A stretch of DNA of 34,084 nt from JANYJA01 sp038229055 (GCA_038229055.1 JBBROU010000049.1:1-34084); one strand, 5' to 3'; shown: positions 24,351 through 33,290, numbered from the stretch's first letter. The notes: generated from the letters alone by a model not told the origin. Program-made: numbers and translations.

Positions 24351-26525
24351 ATGACGACTTCTGAAATCGAAGCGATCGCCGGCGGATACCATGGCGATGC
24401 GTTTCGAATCCTCGGGCCGCACCCGGTGAAAGCCAGGAACGGTGTCGATCGCTGGGAAGTGCGCGCGTTCTCGCCACAGGCCAAGAGTGCTTCTGTCATC
24501 GCCGACGGCACCGTGACACCCATGGTGCGGAAACATTCCGACGGATTTTTTGCCGCGCTACTCGATGGAGCGCCCACGCCATATGAACTCGAACTGCGGC
24601 TCCCCGACGGCACCGTAGCGCGCGTTGAAGATCCTTATCGGTTCCCGCCAATCGTTAGCGATTTCGATCTTTACCTGTTCGGCGAAGGAACCAACTACGA
24701 GGCCTATCGCATGATGGGCGCGCATCTCGCCGTCATCGAAAACGTGGCCGGCGTGCGCTTCGCCGTTTGGGCGCCGAACGCGCTGAACGTCACTGTGACC
24801 GGCGATTTCAATCAGTGGGACACGCGCCGCAATCCAATGCGTAAGCGAACTTCCGGCGTCTGGGAGTTGTTCGTGCCCGGTCTCACCGAAGGCGCGACTT
24901 ACAAATACTTCGTGCGTTCGCAGTTTCAGGGTTATGAGCAGTTGAAATCCGACCCGTATGGTTTCGGCAGCGAGGTGCCCCCGAAGTCCGCTTCGGTCGT
25001 GCGCGACCTGAGCACTTATACATGGCAGGATGCGGAATGGATGAAAACGCGCGGAGAACGGCAGTGGCTGCGCGAGCCCATCTCAACTTACGAAGTTCAT
25101 CTGGAATCATGGATGCGCCACCCCGATGGCCAGCCCCTCACGTATCGCGAGATGGCCGTCAAGCTCGTTGAGTACGTGAAGCGAATGGGCTTCACGCATA
25201 TCGAGCTGCTGCCCATGATGGAGCATCCGTACTCCGGGTCATGGGGCTATCAGGTCACCGGGTATTTCGCGCCGACCGCGCGCTTCGGCACGCCGGCCGA
25301 GTTCATGCACCTCGTCGATAGCTGCCACCAGAACGGCATCGGCGTGATTGTCGATTGGGTGCCGGCGCACTTCCCGAAAGACGCGCACGGCCTTGCCTAT
25401 TTCGACGGTACGAACCTCTACGAGCATGCCGACCCGCGCCTGGGCGAGCATCGCGATTGGGGCACGCTCATCTTCAACTACGGCCGCAATGAAGTGCGTG
25501 AATTTCTGATCTCGAACGCACTTTTTTGGCTGAAGAAATTCCACATCGACGGACTGCGCGTGGATGCCGTGGCTTCGATGCTGTATCTCGATTACTCGCG
25601 CGAGCCCGGACAGTGGATTCCGAATCGGTACGGCGGGAACGAGAATCTGGAAGCCATCGACCTGCTGCGGCGCTTCAATGAATTGGCGCACGAAGTTCCC
25701 GGCGCGATGACCATCGCGGAAGAATCCACCGCCTTCCCCGGCGTCTCGAAACCTGTCCATCTTAACGGCCTCGGCTTCACCATGAAGTGGAACATGGGCT
25801 GGATGCACGACATGCTGGATTACTTCGCCAAAGATCCGGTGCATCGCAAATACCAGCATGGAAATATCACATTTAGCCTGCTCTATGCATTCACCGAGAA
25901 CTTTGTGCTGCCGATTTCGCATGACGAAGTGGTTCACGGTAAAGGGTCGCTGCTGAACAAAATGCCCGGTGACGGCTGGCAGAAGTTCGCGAATTTGCGC
26001 ACGTTTCTGGCCTACATGATGGGGCATCCCGGCAAGAAACTGCTGTTCATGGGCTGTGAAATCGGGCAGTGGGATGAGTGGCGCTATACCGGCAGTGTGG
26101 CTTGGGACCTGCTCCAGTGGGATCCCCACCGGAAGCTCCAACTTCTGGTGCGGGACCTGAACGCGTTCTATCGCGCGCACCCGGCCCTGTACGAAGTTGA
26201 TTTCGATTACAGGGGCTTCGAGTGGATCGATTTTCACGACGGCCGGAATTCCGTAATCGGGTTTCTGCGCAAGGCGACGGACCCGGCCCAATCGCTCTTG
26301 TTCTTCTGCAACTTCACGCCCGTGGTGAGGTATGACTACGAATTCGGCGTGCCCGAAGAAGGCTTCTACCGCGAGATACTGAACACCGATTCCGAAAAGT
26401 ACGGCGGCAGCAATGTCGGCAACGGCGCGGGCGTGCAATCACGCCCGGTCCCGAGGCACGGCCGCGGACATTCCATCCCGGTGACACTGCCGCCTCTTGG
26501 CGTCGTTGTATTCGAAAAGCAGTAA
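24351..26525 (+). CDS. glgB: 1,4-alpha-glucan branching enzyme
   Basis: A 724-residue GlgB, which makes the alpha-1,6 branches of glycogen. The N-terminal carbohydrate-binding modules occupy about 1-220 (VRFAVWAPNALNVTVTGDFN at about 135-154), the GH13 barrel about 240-600 and the C-terminal beta domain the rest. Catalytic residues: nucleophile Asp405 in GLRVDAVAS, the acid/base Glu in IAEESTAF (457-458) and the transition-state Asp525 in ISHDEVVHG. Length matches E. coli GlgB. A GAGGG ribosome site is 4 bases before the ATG. No glgA, glgC or glgX lies nearby; the SGNH hydrolase gene follows after 35 bases. Confidence 0.97.
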   Translation: MTTSEIEAIAGGYHGDAFRILGPHPVKARNGVDRWEVRAFSPQAKSASVIADGTVTPMVRKHSDGFFAALLDGAPTPYELELRLPDGTVARVEDPYRFPPIVSDFDLYLFGEGTNYEAYRMMGAHLAVIENVAGVRFAVWAPNALNVTVTGDFNQWDTRRNPMRKRTSGVWELFVPGLTEGATYKYFVRSQFQGYEQLKSDPYGFGSEVPPKSASVVRDLSTYTWQDAEWMKTRGERQWLREPISTYEVHLESWMRHPDGQPLTYREMAVKLVEYVKRMGFTHIELLPMMEHPYSGSWGYQVTGYFAPTARFGTPAEFMHLVDSCHQNGIGVIVDWVPAHFPKDAHGLAYFDGTNLYEHADPRLGEHRDWGTLIFNYGRNEVREFLISNALFWLKKFHIDGLRVDAVASMLYLDYSREPGQWIPNRYGGNENLEAIDLLRRFNELAHEVPGAMTIAEESTAFPGVSKPVHLNGLGFTMKWNMGWMHDMLDYFAKDPVHRKYQHGNITFSLLYAFTENFVLPISHDEVVHGKGSLLNKMPGDGWQKFANLRTFLAYMMGHPGKKLLFMGCEIGQWDEWRYTGSVAWDLLQWDPHRKLQLLVRDLNAFYRAHPALYEVDFDYRGFEWIDFHDGRNSVIGFLRKATDPAQSLLFFCNFTPVVRYDYEFGVPEEGFYREILNTDSEKYGGSNVGNGAGVQSRPVPRHGRGHSIPVTLPPLGVVVFEKQ

Positions 26526-26560
26526 CGGCGATCGTTCAGAAGACCGACTACACTATCCGT

Positions 26561-27832
26561 ATGGAATTTGGCTTTCTGAAACCTTGTCGATTTCTAGCTC
26601 TGCTGGCCGCCGCGCCTCTGCTGTTTGCCGCGGATTTCGCTCTGAATCCCGGAGATCGCGTCGTGTTTTATGGCGACAGCATCACCGATCAACGCCTCTA
26701 CACCACCTTCGCCGAGACTTACGTTGTAACTCGTTTCCCCACGCTCAACGCGACGTTTATCCATTCCGGATGGGGCGGCGATCGCGTGACCGGCGGTGGC
26801 GGAGGGCCCATCGATGTTCGCCTTCAGCGCGATGTGCTGGCTTACCGGCCGACCGTGATCACCATCATGCTCGGCATGAATGATGCCAGTTACAAAGCCT
26901 TTGACCAGGGTATCTTCGATACTTTCAAGAACGGCTATGAGCACATCATCGACGTGGTCACGAAAGCCGACCCTGGAGTGCGTATCACCGTGATAGAGCC
27001 TTCGCCGTTCGACGATGTAACCCGGCCTCCGCAGTTCGATGGCGGCTATAATGGCACTCTGCTGCAGTACTCCGACTACATCCAGGAATTGGCCGCGCGA
27101 AGGCATCTGAATCTCGCCGATCTCAATAATCCGGTTGTAGCCGCTCTGCAGGAAGCCAATGACATCGATGCCACGTTAGCCGCGAAATTGATTCCCGATC
27201 GTGTGCACCCAGGCCCCGCTGGACACATGCTGATGGCGGAAGCTCTGCTCAAGGCGTGGAATGCACCGGCCCTGGTGACATCGCTCGAGATCGACGTTCC
27301 CTCCGGCCGCGTGGTGAACTCGCAGAATACACGCGCCGACGGTTTCTCCATGGCCGGCGGAACGACCGGCGACATGATCTCCTGGACGCAGCTCGATCGC
27401 GCTCTGCCAATGCCTTACGACGCGAAAGACAAGTCCGTAGAGCTCGCACTGAAAGCTTCGGATTTCCTCGATTCGCTGGATCGCGAAACGCTGAAGGTGA
27501 CTGGCCTTACCGCGCCCTCGTACCGGCTAAAGATCGACGATGCCGACATGGGCGCCTTCTCGAAAGAAGATCTCGCCAACGGAATCAATCTGGCGACTCT
27601 CAGCACGCCCATGATGCAGCAGGCCCTGGAAGTTCACGCTTTGACGCTGCAGCACGCCAACATGCACAACACACGCTGGCGCACCATTCAGGTCCCGCTC
27701 GAGAAGATGGATCTGCCGAATAAAGCCGCGGCCATGCAGGCTCTCGATCGCCTCGACGAAGACCTCATTCAGAAGCAGCACGCCGCCGCCCAACCGCGCA
27801 GCCACCGGTACGTCCTCGGGGCCGCGAATTGA
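26561..27832 (+). CDS. Secreted SGNH/GDSL hydrolase
   Basis: A 423-residue exported esterase. A signal peptide covers about 1-24. The SGNH blocks are complete: nucleophile Ser40 in YGDSITD, the block II glycine in SGWGGDR, Asn107 in LGMNDAS, and Asp213/His216 in PDRVHPGPAGH. The catalytic domain ends near 230; the remaining 190 residues look like a second, beta-rich plus helical domain of unknown role. Such proteins often deacetylate polysaccharides or xylan. Its stop overlaps the start of the next esterase gene as TTGA, so the two hydrolases are coupled. Confidence 0.9.
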   Translation: MEFGFLKPCRFLALLAAAPLLFAADFALNPGDRVVFYGDSITDQRLYTTFAETYVVTRFPTLNATFIHSGWGGDRVTGGGGGPIDVRLQRDVLAYRPTVITIMLGMNDASYKAFDQGIFDTFKNGYEHIIDVVTKADPGVRITVIEPSPFDDVTRPPQFDGGYNGTLLQYSDYIQELAARRHLNLADLNNPVVAALQEANDIDATLAAKLIPDRVHPGPAGHMLMAEALLKAWNAPALVTSLEIDVPSGRVVNSQNTRADGFSMAGGTTGDMISWTQLDRALPMPYDAKDKSVELALKASDFLDSLDRETLKVTGLTAPSYRLKIDDADMGAFSKEDLANGINLATLSTPMMQQALEVHALTLQHANMHNTRWRTIQVPLEKMDLPNKAAAMQALDRLDEDLIQKQHAAAQPRSHRYVLGAAN

Positions 27833-28545
27833 ATCGCGAATATCACAAATGGTATAGCGACCGGCTAGGGCGTGACATGGAGATGCTCGTGTACGGGCAT
27901 GGCGGTTTACCGGTGCTGGTATTCCCGACATCCATGGGGCGCTTTTTCGAATACGAAGATCACGGCATGATCGATGCCGTATGGGATCAATGTGAGAACG
28001 GGCGCCTTCAGACCTTTTGCGTCGATAGCGTCGACCGTGAAAGCTGGTACAACCGCGGAATCGCTCCCTGGGATCGCGTGCGCCGGCATCAACAGTATGA
28101 GAGTTACGTGATGGAAGAAGTGATGCCGATGCTCCGCTCGCGCAACTGGTCGCCGCGCCTCGTGACCACCGGCTGCAGCTTCGGCGGCTATCACGCCCTG
28201 AACATCGCTTTGCGGCACCCGGACGTGTTTACCGATTGCGTGACCATGGGCGGCGCGTTCGATATTCATCAGTTTCTCGGCGGCTACTACGACGAGAACT
28301 GCTATTTCAACTGCCCGCCGGATTATATGGCCAATATGAACGGCGGCTGGCAACTGGATCGCTATCGATCCGCCAGTCGCATCGTGCTTGCGGCCGGGGA
28401 ACACGACATCTGTCTCGGCGAAAATTTCCGCATGGCTGAAATTTTCGTTGCCAGGCAGATCCCGCACTGGCTTGATGTCTGGGCGAATTACACCGGTCAT
28501 GACTGGCCGTGGTGGCAGCAGATGGCCCGCAAATATTTCAGGTGA
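27829..28545 (+). CDS. Alpha/beta-hydrolase esterase (esterase D-like)
   Basis: A 238-residue alpha/beta hydrolase of the putative-esterase family (related to esterase D and mycolyltransferase folds). The start is TTG 27829, supported by overlap with the upstream stop and by homology-like beginning NREYHKWYSDRLGRDMEMLVYGHGG. Catalytic triad by position: Ser117 in TTGCSFGGY, Asp193 in AGEHDICLG, and His224 in YTGHDWPWW. No signal peptide, so it appears cytoplasmic, unlike its secreted SGNH neighbour. It is followed after 26 bases by the ATP-grasp gene. Substrate unknown. Confidence 0.88.
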   Translation: MNREYHKWYSDRLGRDMEMLVYGHGGLPVLVFPTSMGRFFEYEDHGMIDAVWDQCENGRLQTFCVDSVDRESWYNRGIAPWDRVRRHQQYESYVMEEVMPMLRSRNWSPRLVTTGCSFGGYHALNIALRHPDVFTDCVTMGGAFDIHQFLGGYYDENCYFNCPPDYMANMNGGWQLDRYRSASRIVLAAGEHDICLGENFRMAEIFVARQIPHWLDVWANYTGHDWPWWQQMARKYFR

Positions 28546-28571
28546 TTCCAGCCGATCGTATGGAGAGAAGC

Positions 28572-29504
28572 ATGAAGAAAATTGGAATCATCTATGGCAT
28601 GGAGAACTCCTTTCCCGGCGCGCTGGTGGACCGCATCAACTCGCGCAAGGTGTCGGGCGTTGTGGCGGAGCACGTTGAAGTAGGCGGCGTGAAGATGGCC
28701 GAGCCTTGCGGTTACCGCGTTATTATCGACCGCATCTCGCATGACATTCCGTTCTACCGCGCCTATCTCAAGAACTGTGTTCTAACTGGAACCATCGTCA
28801 TCAACAACCCGTTTTGGTGGGGTGCCGACGACAAGTTTTTCAATTACGCCCTCGCATCGAAGCTCGGCGTGGCCGTTCCAAATACCGTGATACTACCGCA
28901 CAAGCAGCATCCGCCGGGGACGACTTCAGCCTCGATGCGCAACCTGAAGTATCCGCTGAATTGGGATGAGATATTCGCGTACATCGGTTTCCCGGCGTTC
29001 CTGAAACCATACAGCGGGGGCGGCTGGAAGAGCGTATACAAGGTGCATTCTCCCGAAGAGTTTTTTGCGGCCTATGACGAAACCGGCGACCTCTGCATGA
29101 CACTGCAGACGGGTGTTGAGTTTGACGATTATTTCCGCTGCTACGTGGTCGATCAGAAGAAAGTGCACATCATGCGCTACGATCCGCGGCGTCCGCATGC
29201 GGAGCGCTATGTGAAGGATGGCCCGCGCAGTGAAGAGAAGATGCTCCAGCGCGTCGAGAAGGACTGCCTGACGCTTTGCCGCGCGCTGGGTTATGACCTG
29301 AATACGGTTGAGTTCGCGGTGCGGGACGGCGTGCCTTATGCCATCGATTTTCTGAATCCGGCGCCCGATGCGGACTACGGTTCGGTGGGGCCGCGGAACT
29401 TCGATTGGATCGTGAATGCGGTAGCCGACATGGCGATTGAAAAAGCGCAGAGCGATGAGGATCCCGCGAAAGAATTGCGTTGGGCGGCTTTCTTGAAGGG
29501 CTGA
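28572..29504 (+). CDS. ATP-grasp ligase of unknown substrate
   Basis: A 310-residue protein from ATG 28572; GGAGAG (28562-28567) precedes it, favouring this start over ATG 28560 or the frame opening at 28509. The ATP-grasp fold is suggested by a Rossmann-like pre-domain (MKKIGIIYGMENSF), the nucleotide lysine and loop in FLKPYSGGGWKSV (Lys145, Gly149-151), a Glu247 in VEFAV and the metal site AIDFLNPAPD (Asp259, Asn262). ATP-grasp enzymes join a carboxylate to an amine or thiol through an acyl phosphate. It is not D-Ala-D-Ala ligase, RimK or glutathione synthetase by any motif I recognise. The phosphonate-module FAD enzyme begins 13 bases downstream. Confidence 0.8.
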   Translation: MKKIGIIYGMENSFPGALVDRINSRKVSGVVAEHVEVGGVKMAEPCGYRVIIDRISHDIPFYRAYLKNCVLTGTIVINNPFWWGADDKFFNYALASKLGVAVPNTVILPHKQHPPGTTSASMRNLKYPLNWDEIFAYIGFPAFLKPYSGGGWKSVYKVHSPEEFFAAYDETGDLCMTLQTGVEFDDYFRCYVVDQKKVHIMRYDPRRPHAERYVKDGPRSEEKMLQRVEKDCLTLCRALGYDLNTVEFAVRDGVPYAIDFLNPAPDADYGSVGPRNFDWIVNAVADMAIEKAQSDEDPAKELRWAAFLKG

Positions 29505-29517
29505 AGCTGGCGAGAAA

Positions 29518-30636
29518 ATGCGAGCCGATGTCGCAGTGGTGGGCGGCGGAAGTCTGGGGCTGGCGCATGCCTATTTAGCTTCGAAGCAGGGGCGGTCGGT
29601 CGTGCTGTTTGAACGGAATCCGCGCGCAACGGGCGCGTCTATCCGTAATTTCGGGATGATCTGGCCCATCGGTCAGCCTGCTGGTCAGATGCATCAACTC
29701 GCGCTTCGAAGCCGCGAAATCTGGGTCGAGGCGTTGAATGAAGCGCGGCTCCCCTATCTGCCGACGGGCTCCCTGCACGTGGTTTATAACGACGATGAAG
29801 CTGACGTCGCGCGTGAATTTTGCGCGATCGGCCCGAAGCTCGGCTACTCCTGCGAATGGCTGAAACCCGCTCAGGTGTTATCGCGAACCTCCGCGGTTAG
29901 GAGCGAGAATCTGCTCGGCGGTATTTGGAGTCCCATTGAGATCACGGTCGATCCGCGCCAAGCGATGGCCGGATTGCCTCTGCTGCTGCAAGAACGTGGA
30001 GTCACACTGCGCTACGGCGCGGCGGTTCATGCGATCAACCTTCCGACAATCGAAGCGGGCACAGAGATCTGGCGGGTGGACGAGGCGATCGTCTGTTCGG
30101 GCGACGATTTCCAGACCCTGTACCCGGAAGTTTTCGCATCCAGCGGGCTGACGCGCTGCAAGCTGCAGATGTTGCGCACCGCGCCGCAACCCGGCGGATG
30201 GCAATTGGGGCCGGCGCTTGCCGCGGGCCTCACGCTGCGTTTCTACAAAGCGTTTCGCGCGTGCTCAACGCTTCCTCGGCTTGTCAAGCGAATTGCGCGC
30301 GAGAAGCCCGAATATGAACGCTGGGGCATTCACGTTTTGGTGTCGCAAACCAATGGAGGAGAGATTACGCTGGGCGATTCGCACGAGTACGGCGAGTGCG
30401 TAGACATCTTCGATAAGACTGAGATCGATGAGTTGGTATTGCGCGAAGCAGCGACATTCCTGAATATTCCGAGCTGGGAAATCGCGCAGCGCTGGCACGG
30501 CGTGTACAGCCTGCATCCGGATCGCGCGTTTTTTGAAGCGGAGCCTGCGCCTGGCGTGCGAATTTTAACGGGTGTCGGCGGCTCCGGAATGACACTCTCG
30601 TTCGGACTCGCCGAGCGAGCTTTTCAGCACTCATGA
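29518..30636 (+). CDS. FAD-dependent amine oxidoreductase of phosphonate operons
   Basis: A 372-residue DAO-type flavoenzyme. The FAD Rossmann motif is VVGGGSLG (7-14) followed by an acidic strand end (LFER), with RNFGMIWP after it and the C-terminal FAD motif GVGGSGMTLSFG at about 352-363. This is the TIGR03364-type oxidoreductase that recurs in phosphonate clusters. Members have been linked to oxidation of 2-aminoethylphosphonate or its N-methyl form to phosphonoacetaldehyde, the PhnX substrate; I state this from memory of family work. No PhnW transaminase is present, which fits that role. Its stop overlaps the phnX start (ATGA). Confidence 0.88.
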   Translation: MRADVAVVGGGSLGLAHAYLASKQGRSVVLFERNPRATGASIRNFGMIWPIGQPAGQMHQLALRSREIWVEALNEARLPYLPTGSLHVVYNDDEADVAREFCAIGPKLGYSCEWLKPAQVLSRTSAVRSENLLGGIWSPIEITVDPRQAMAGLPLLLQERGVTLRYGAAVHAINLPTIEAGTEIWRVDEAIVCSGDDFQTLYPEVFASSGLTRCKLQMLRTAPQPGGWQLGPALAAGLTLRFYKAFRACSTLPRLVKRIAREKPEYERWGIHVLVSQTNGGEITLGDSHEYGECVDIFDKTEIDELVLREAATFLNIPSWEIAQRWHGVYSLHPDRAFFEAEPAPGVRILTGVGGSGMTLSFGLAERAFQHS

Positions 30637-31433
30637 CGAATCATCTGCAAGCCGTCATTCTCGATTGGGCCGGAACCACTGTAGACCACGGCAGCCTCGC
30701 GCCCATTGCCGCATTGCAAAGCGTCTTCGAGGAGGCCGGCGTGCCAGTCGAAGTATCCGAGGCACGCGCCTTTATGGGGCTGGCCAAAAAAGATCACATC
30801 CGGGAGATTCTGCACCTTCCGCGCATCGCTTCGGCTTGGTCTTCGCAGCACGGTGCCGTGCCGGGTGAAAACCAGGTTGTCGAGCTATACCACGCTTTCA
30901 TTCCGCGCCAACTCGAGTGCCTGGCCGCTCATTCGCGCCTGATTGCGGGTGTGCCGGAAGCCGTGAATCACATGCGTGCGCGTGGATTGAAAATCGGAAC
31001 CACCACGGGCTATACGCGCGCCATGCTCGATTACCTCGTCGACGAAGCGGCGAAGCAGGGTTTCATGCCGGACTGTTCAGTATGCCCTGAAGATTCCGGG
31101 GGCGGGCGTCCCGGCCCGTGGATGTGCTACCAAAATGCGATCGCGCTCAAGGTTTATCCGCTCGAAACTTTCGTCAAGATCGGCGACACACCGAGCGACA
31201 TTCAAGAAGGCCGCAATGCCGGTATGTGGACCATCGGCATCGCGCGCACCGGCAATCAGGTTGGCCTGTCGGAAACCGATTGGGCACGCCTCACCGCCAC
31301 CGAGCAAGACGACGCCCTTGCGCGCGCCCGCGAAGATCTTGTTGCCGCGCACTATGTGGCCGACTCCGTTTCCGGCTGCGATCTGATCCTCGCGAAAATT
31401 GACGCGCGTCTCGCAAACGGCGACCGGCCATGA
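30633..31433 (+). CDS. phnX: Phosphonoacetaldehyde hydrolase (phosphonatase)
   Basis: A 266-residue HAD-family phosphonatase, splitting phosphonoacetaldehyde into acetaldehyde and phosphate. Nucleophile Asp11 lies in LDWAGTTVD, with the Ala at +2 that distinguishes phosphonatase from phosphatases. The Schiff-base lysine is Lys52 in MGLAKKDHI (Lys53 in the Bacillus enzyme), with His55 after it. The TTTGYTR threonine loop and the acidic GDTPSDIQEGRNAG loop complete the site. The GGGRPGPWM segment has Gly where most family members carry Ala. Start and stop both overlap neighbours (ATGA), so FAD enzyme, PhnX and permease are coupled. Confidence 0.95.
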   Translation: MTNHLQAVILDWAGTTVDHGSLAPIAALQSVFEEAGVPVEVSEARAFMGLAKKDHIREILHLPRIASAWSSQHGAVPGENQVVELYHAFIPRQLECLAAHSRLIAGVPEAVNHMRARGLKIGTTTGYTRAMLDYLVDEAAKQGFMPDCSVCPEDSGGGRPGPWMCYQNAIALKVYPLETFVKIGDTPSDIQEGRNAGMWTIGIARTGNQVGLSETDWARLTATEQDDALARAREDLVAAHYVADSVSGCDLILAKIDARLANGDRP

Positions 31434-32734
31434 TTTCACGCCGCCGCCGCGTATTTTGGGAATGCCTCACGGTAGGGCTGATGGTGGTTGGGTATGCGGG
31501 CTACTATCTCTGCCGCTCCGATCTGTCGGTCTCGCTTCCGCTGCTCATCCAAGAGATGCAGGCCCGCGGCATTCCCGCCGATGTGGCAAAAGTTCGGTTG
31601 GGCTGGATCGCCTCTATCGGTGTGCTGGCATATGCGCTCGGCAAATTTCCCAGTGGGGGACTCGCCGATTTCCTGGGCGGCCGAAGAAATTTCCTGCTTG
31701 GCATGCTCGGGTCCATTGGCTTCACGATTTTGTTCGCGCTCGGCGGCGGCATCCCAATCTTCACGCTCGCCTGGTTTGGGAACCGGCTGGTCCAGTCGCT
31801 CGGCTGGACCGGGATGGTGAAGATCACCTCGAAATGGTTTTCGTACTCATCGTACGGAACCGTGATGGGCGTAATCAGCCTAAGCTATCTTTTCGGCGAC
31901 GCCGCCGCGCGTCAGTTCCTCTCTGTCTTGATCGGCCACGGAATGGGCTGGCGCGGTTTATTCTTTGCCGCCGCCGCGACCCTATTCATTATCTTGCTGT
32001 TCAACTTCTTCCTGCTGCGCGAATCGCCGCGCGACATCGGAGGCGATGAGCCGCCGGCGAACCCCGCGAACCTGTTCGAAAAAGAAGGCGATGCCCCGCG
32101 CCCGGCAAATCTGAAAACGCTGCTGGCGCCGTTCTTCACGAGCCGCGTCTTCTTGATCGTGTGCCTGCTTTCGCTGGGCGTCACGCTCATTCGCGAAACC
32201 TTCAACCTGTGGACGCCCACTTACTTCACGCAGTTCGTCGGTTTCACGAACGCTGAAGCCGCGCAGCGCAGCGCATTATTTCCGTTGCTGGGCGGAGTGT
32301 CCGTACTGCTGGCAGGCTTCCTGGGCGACCATTTAGGCCGCGGAGGGCGCGCGAAGGTAATCCTGGTCGGGCTCGCGGCCACAACCATCACGCTCGCTTA
32401 TCTCGCGTTTCTTCCGGCTGGCGGCTCGCGACTGTGGCCGGTCGTGCTGGTCGCATTAGTCGCGCTGCTTGTTCTGGGACCGTACTCTTATCTCGCCGGC
32501 GCGATCTCGTTGGATTTCGGCGGCAAGCAGGGGAGTGCGACCGCATCTGGGTTGATCGATGGGGTCGGGTACCTCGGCGGTGTGCTGGCCGGCAACAGCA
32601 TTGCGAGTATCTCAGTCCGGTGGGGATGGCAGGGCGCGTTCCTATTCCTTGCCGTGGTGGCGGCAATGTCGAGCGTCGCGGCCGTGTTTTATCTGGTCTA
32701 TCAACACCGGCTCGAGACTGCCCGGATACACTGA
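31430..32734 (+). CDS. MFS permease, organophosphate antiporter type
   Basis: A 434-residue major-facilitator protein with about twelve membrane spans. The N-terminus (VGYAGYYLCRSDLSVSLP) and the loop GLADFLGGRRN (MFS motif A, about 83-93) resemble the GlpT/UhpT/PgtP organophosphate:phosphate antiporters, and a polar central loop (about 200-230) divides the halves. Its place between phnX and the PhnZ-like gene, overlapping phnX by ATGA, suggests import of an aminophosphonate or export of phosphate in exchange. It replaces the ABC transporters found in many phosphonate operons. Substrate is inferred from context only. Confidence 0.88.
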   Translation: MISRRRRVFWECLTVGLMVVGYAGYYLCRSDLSVSLPLLIQEMQARGIPADVAKVRLGWIASIGVLAYALGKFPSGGLADFLGGRRNFLLGMLGSIGFTILFALGGGIPIFTLAWFGNRLVQSLGWTGMVKITSKWFSYSSYGTVMGVISLSYLFGDAAARQFLSVLIGHGMGWRGLFFAAAATLFIILLFNFFLLRESPRDIGGDEPPANPANLFEKEGDAPRPANLKTLLAPFFTSRVFLIVCLLSLGVTLIRETFNLWTPTYFTQFVGFTNAEAAQRSALFPLLGGVSVLLAGFLGDHLGRGGRAKVILVGLAATTITLAYLAFLPAGGSRLWPVVLVALVALLVLGPYSYLAGAISLDFGGKQGSATASGLIDGVGYLGGVLAGNSIASISVRWGWQGAFLFLAVVAAMSSVAAVFYLVYQHRLETARIH

Positions 32735-32740
32735 ACAATC

Positions 32741-33286
32741 ATGGACGTCATTCAAGAGATCTTTCGCATATTCGCAGAGCGCGGTGAGAGCGCCTACTTC
32801 GGTGAGCCCGTCTCGCAGCAGGAGCACGCACTCCAGGCTGCAGTGATGGCCCGGCAATCGGGCGCATCAAATGCTCTTTGTGTCGCGGCATTGCTGCATG
32901 ATATGGGACACCTGATTCATGGTGAATCGGAAACTATCGCCGATGAAGGCATTGACGCCCGGCATGAGGCAGCCGGGCAGGCGTGGCTGTCGAAGTGGTT
33001 TGGACCGGAAGTCACCGAGCCGGTGCGTTTGCACGTGGATGCCAAGCGCTACCTGTGCCGCGTCGAGCCCGAGTATCTGGCGCAGTTATCGCCGGCGTCG
33101 GTGCAGAGCCTGGCGCTACAAGGCGGCCCGTTCAGTTTGGCTGAGGCGGAGAAATTCGAATCGAATGCGGTCTTCGCTGGCGCGGTCGAGCTGCGCCGGT
33201 GGGATGACGCCGCGAAGATCCCCGGAATGAAAACGTCGCCGCTGGAAGACTATCGCGACGCGCTCGGCGCGGCGCTGAGAGAATAA
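32741..33286 (+). CDS. phnZ: PhnZ-like HD-domain phosphonate oxygenase
   Basis: A 181-residue HD-domain protein. Its residues line up one for one with the di-iron oxygenase PhnZ, which cleaves 2-amino-1-hydroxyethylphosphonate to glycine and phosphate. Gating pair Tyr19/Glu22 (PhnZ 24/27), metal ligands His29, His53-Asp54, His57, His75 (PhnZ 34, 58-59, 62, 80), His98 with Lys102 (PhnZ 104, 108) and Asp155 (PhnZ 161) are all present. PhnZ numbering is from memory. PhnZ needs a hydroxylated substrate normally made by PhnY, which is absent here. It follows the permease by 6 bases and ends at the shared terminator. Confidence 0.88.
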   Translation: MDVIQEIFRIFAERGESAYFGEPVSQQEHALQAAVMARQSGASNALCVAALLHDMGHLIHGESETIADEGIDARHEAAGQAWLSKWFGPEVTEPVRLHVDAKRYLCRVEPEYLAQLSPASVQSLALQGGPFSLAEAEKFESNAVFAGAVELRRWDDAAKIPGMKTSPLEDYRDALGAALRE

Positions 33287-33290
33287 CGCA

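Noticed and set aside
25239..26438. A 399-codon minus-strand frame inside glgB
   Set aside because: The plus strand carries a full branching enzyme with all catalytic residues; the antisense product has no motif.
32741..33286. A plain HD phosphohydrolase instead of a PhnZ-like enzyme
   Set aside because: The extra Tyr/Glu gating pair, the Lys after the distal His and all metal ligands keep PhnZ spacing, and the gene sits in a phosphonate operon.
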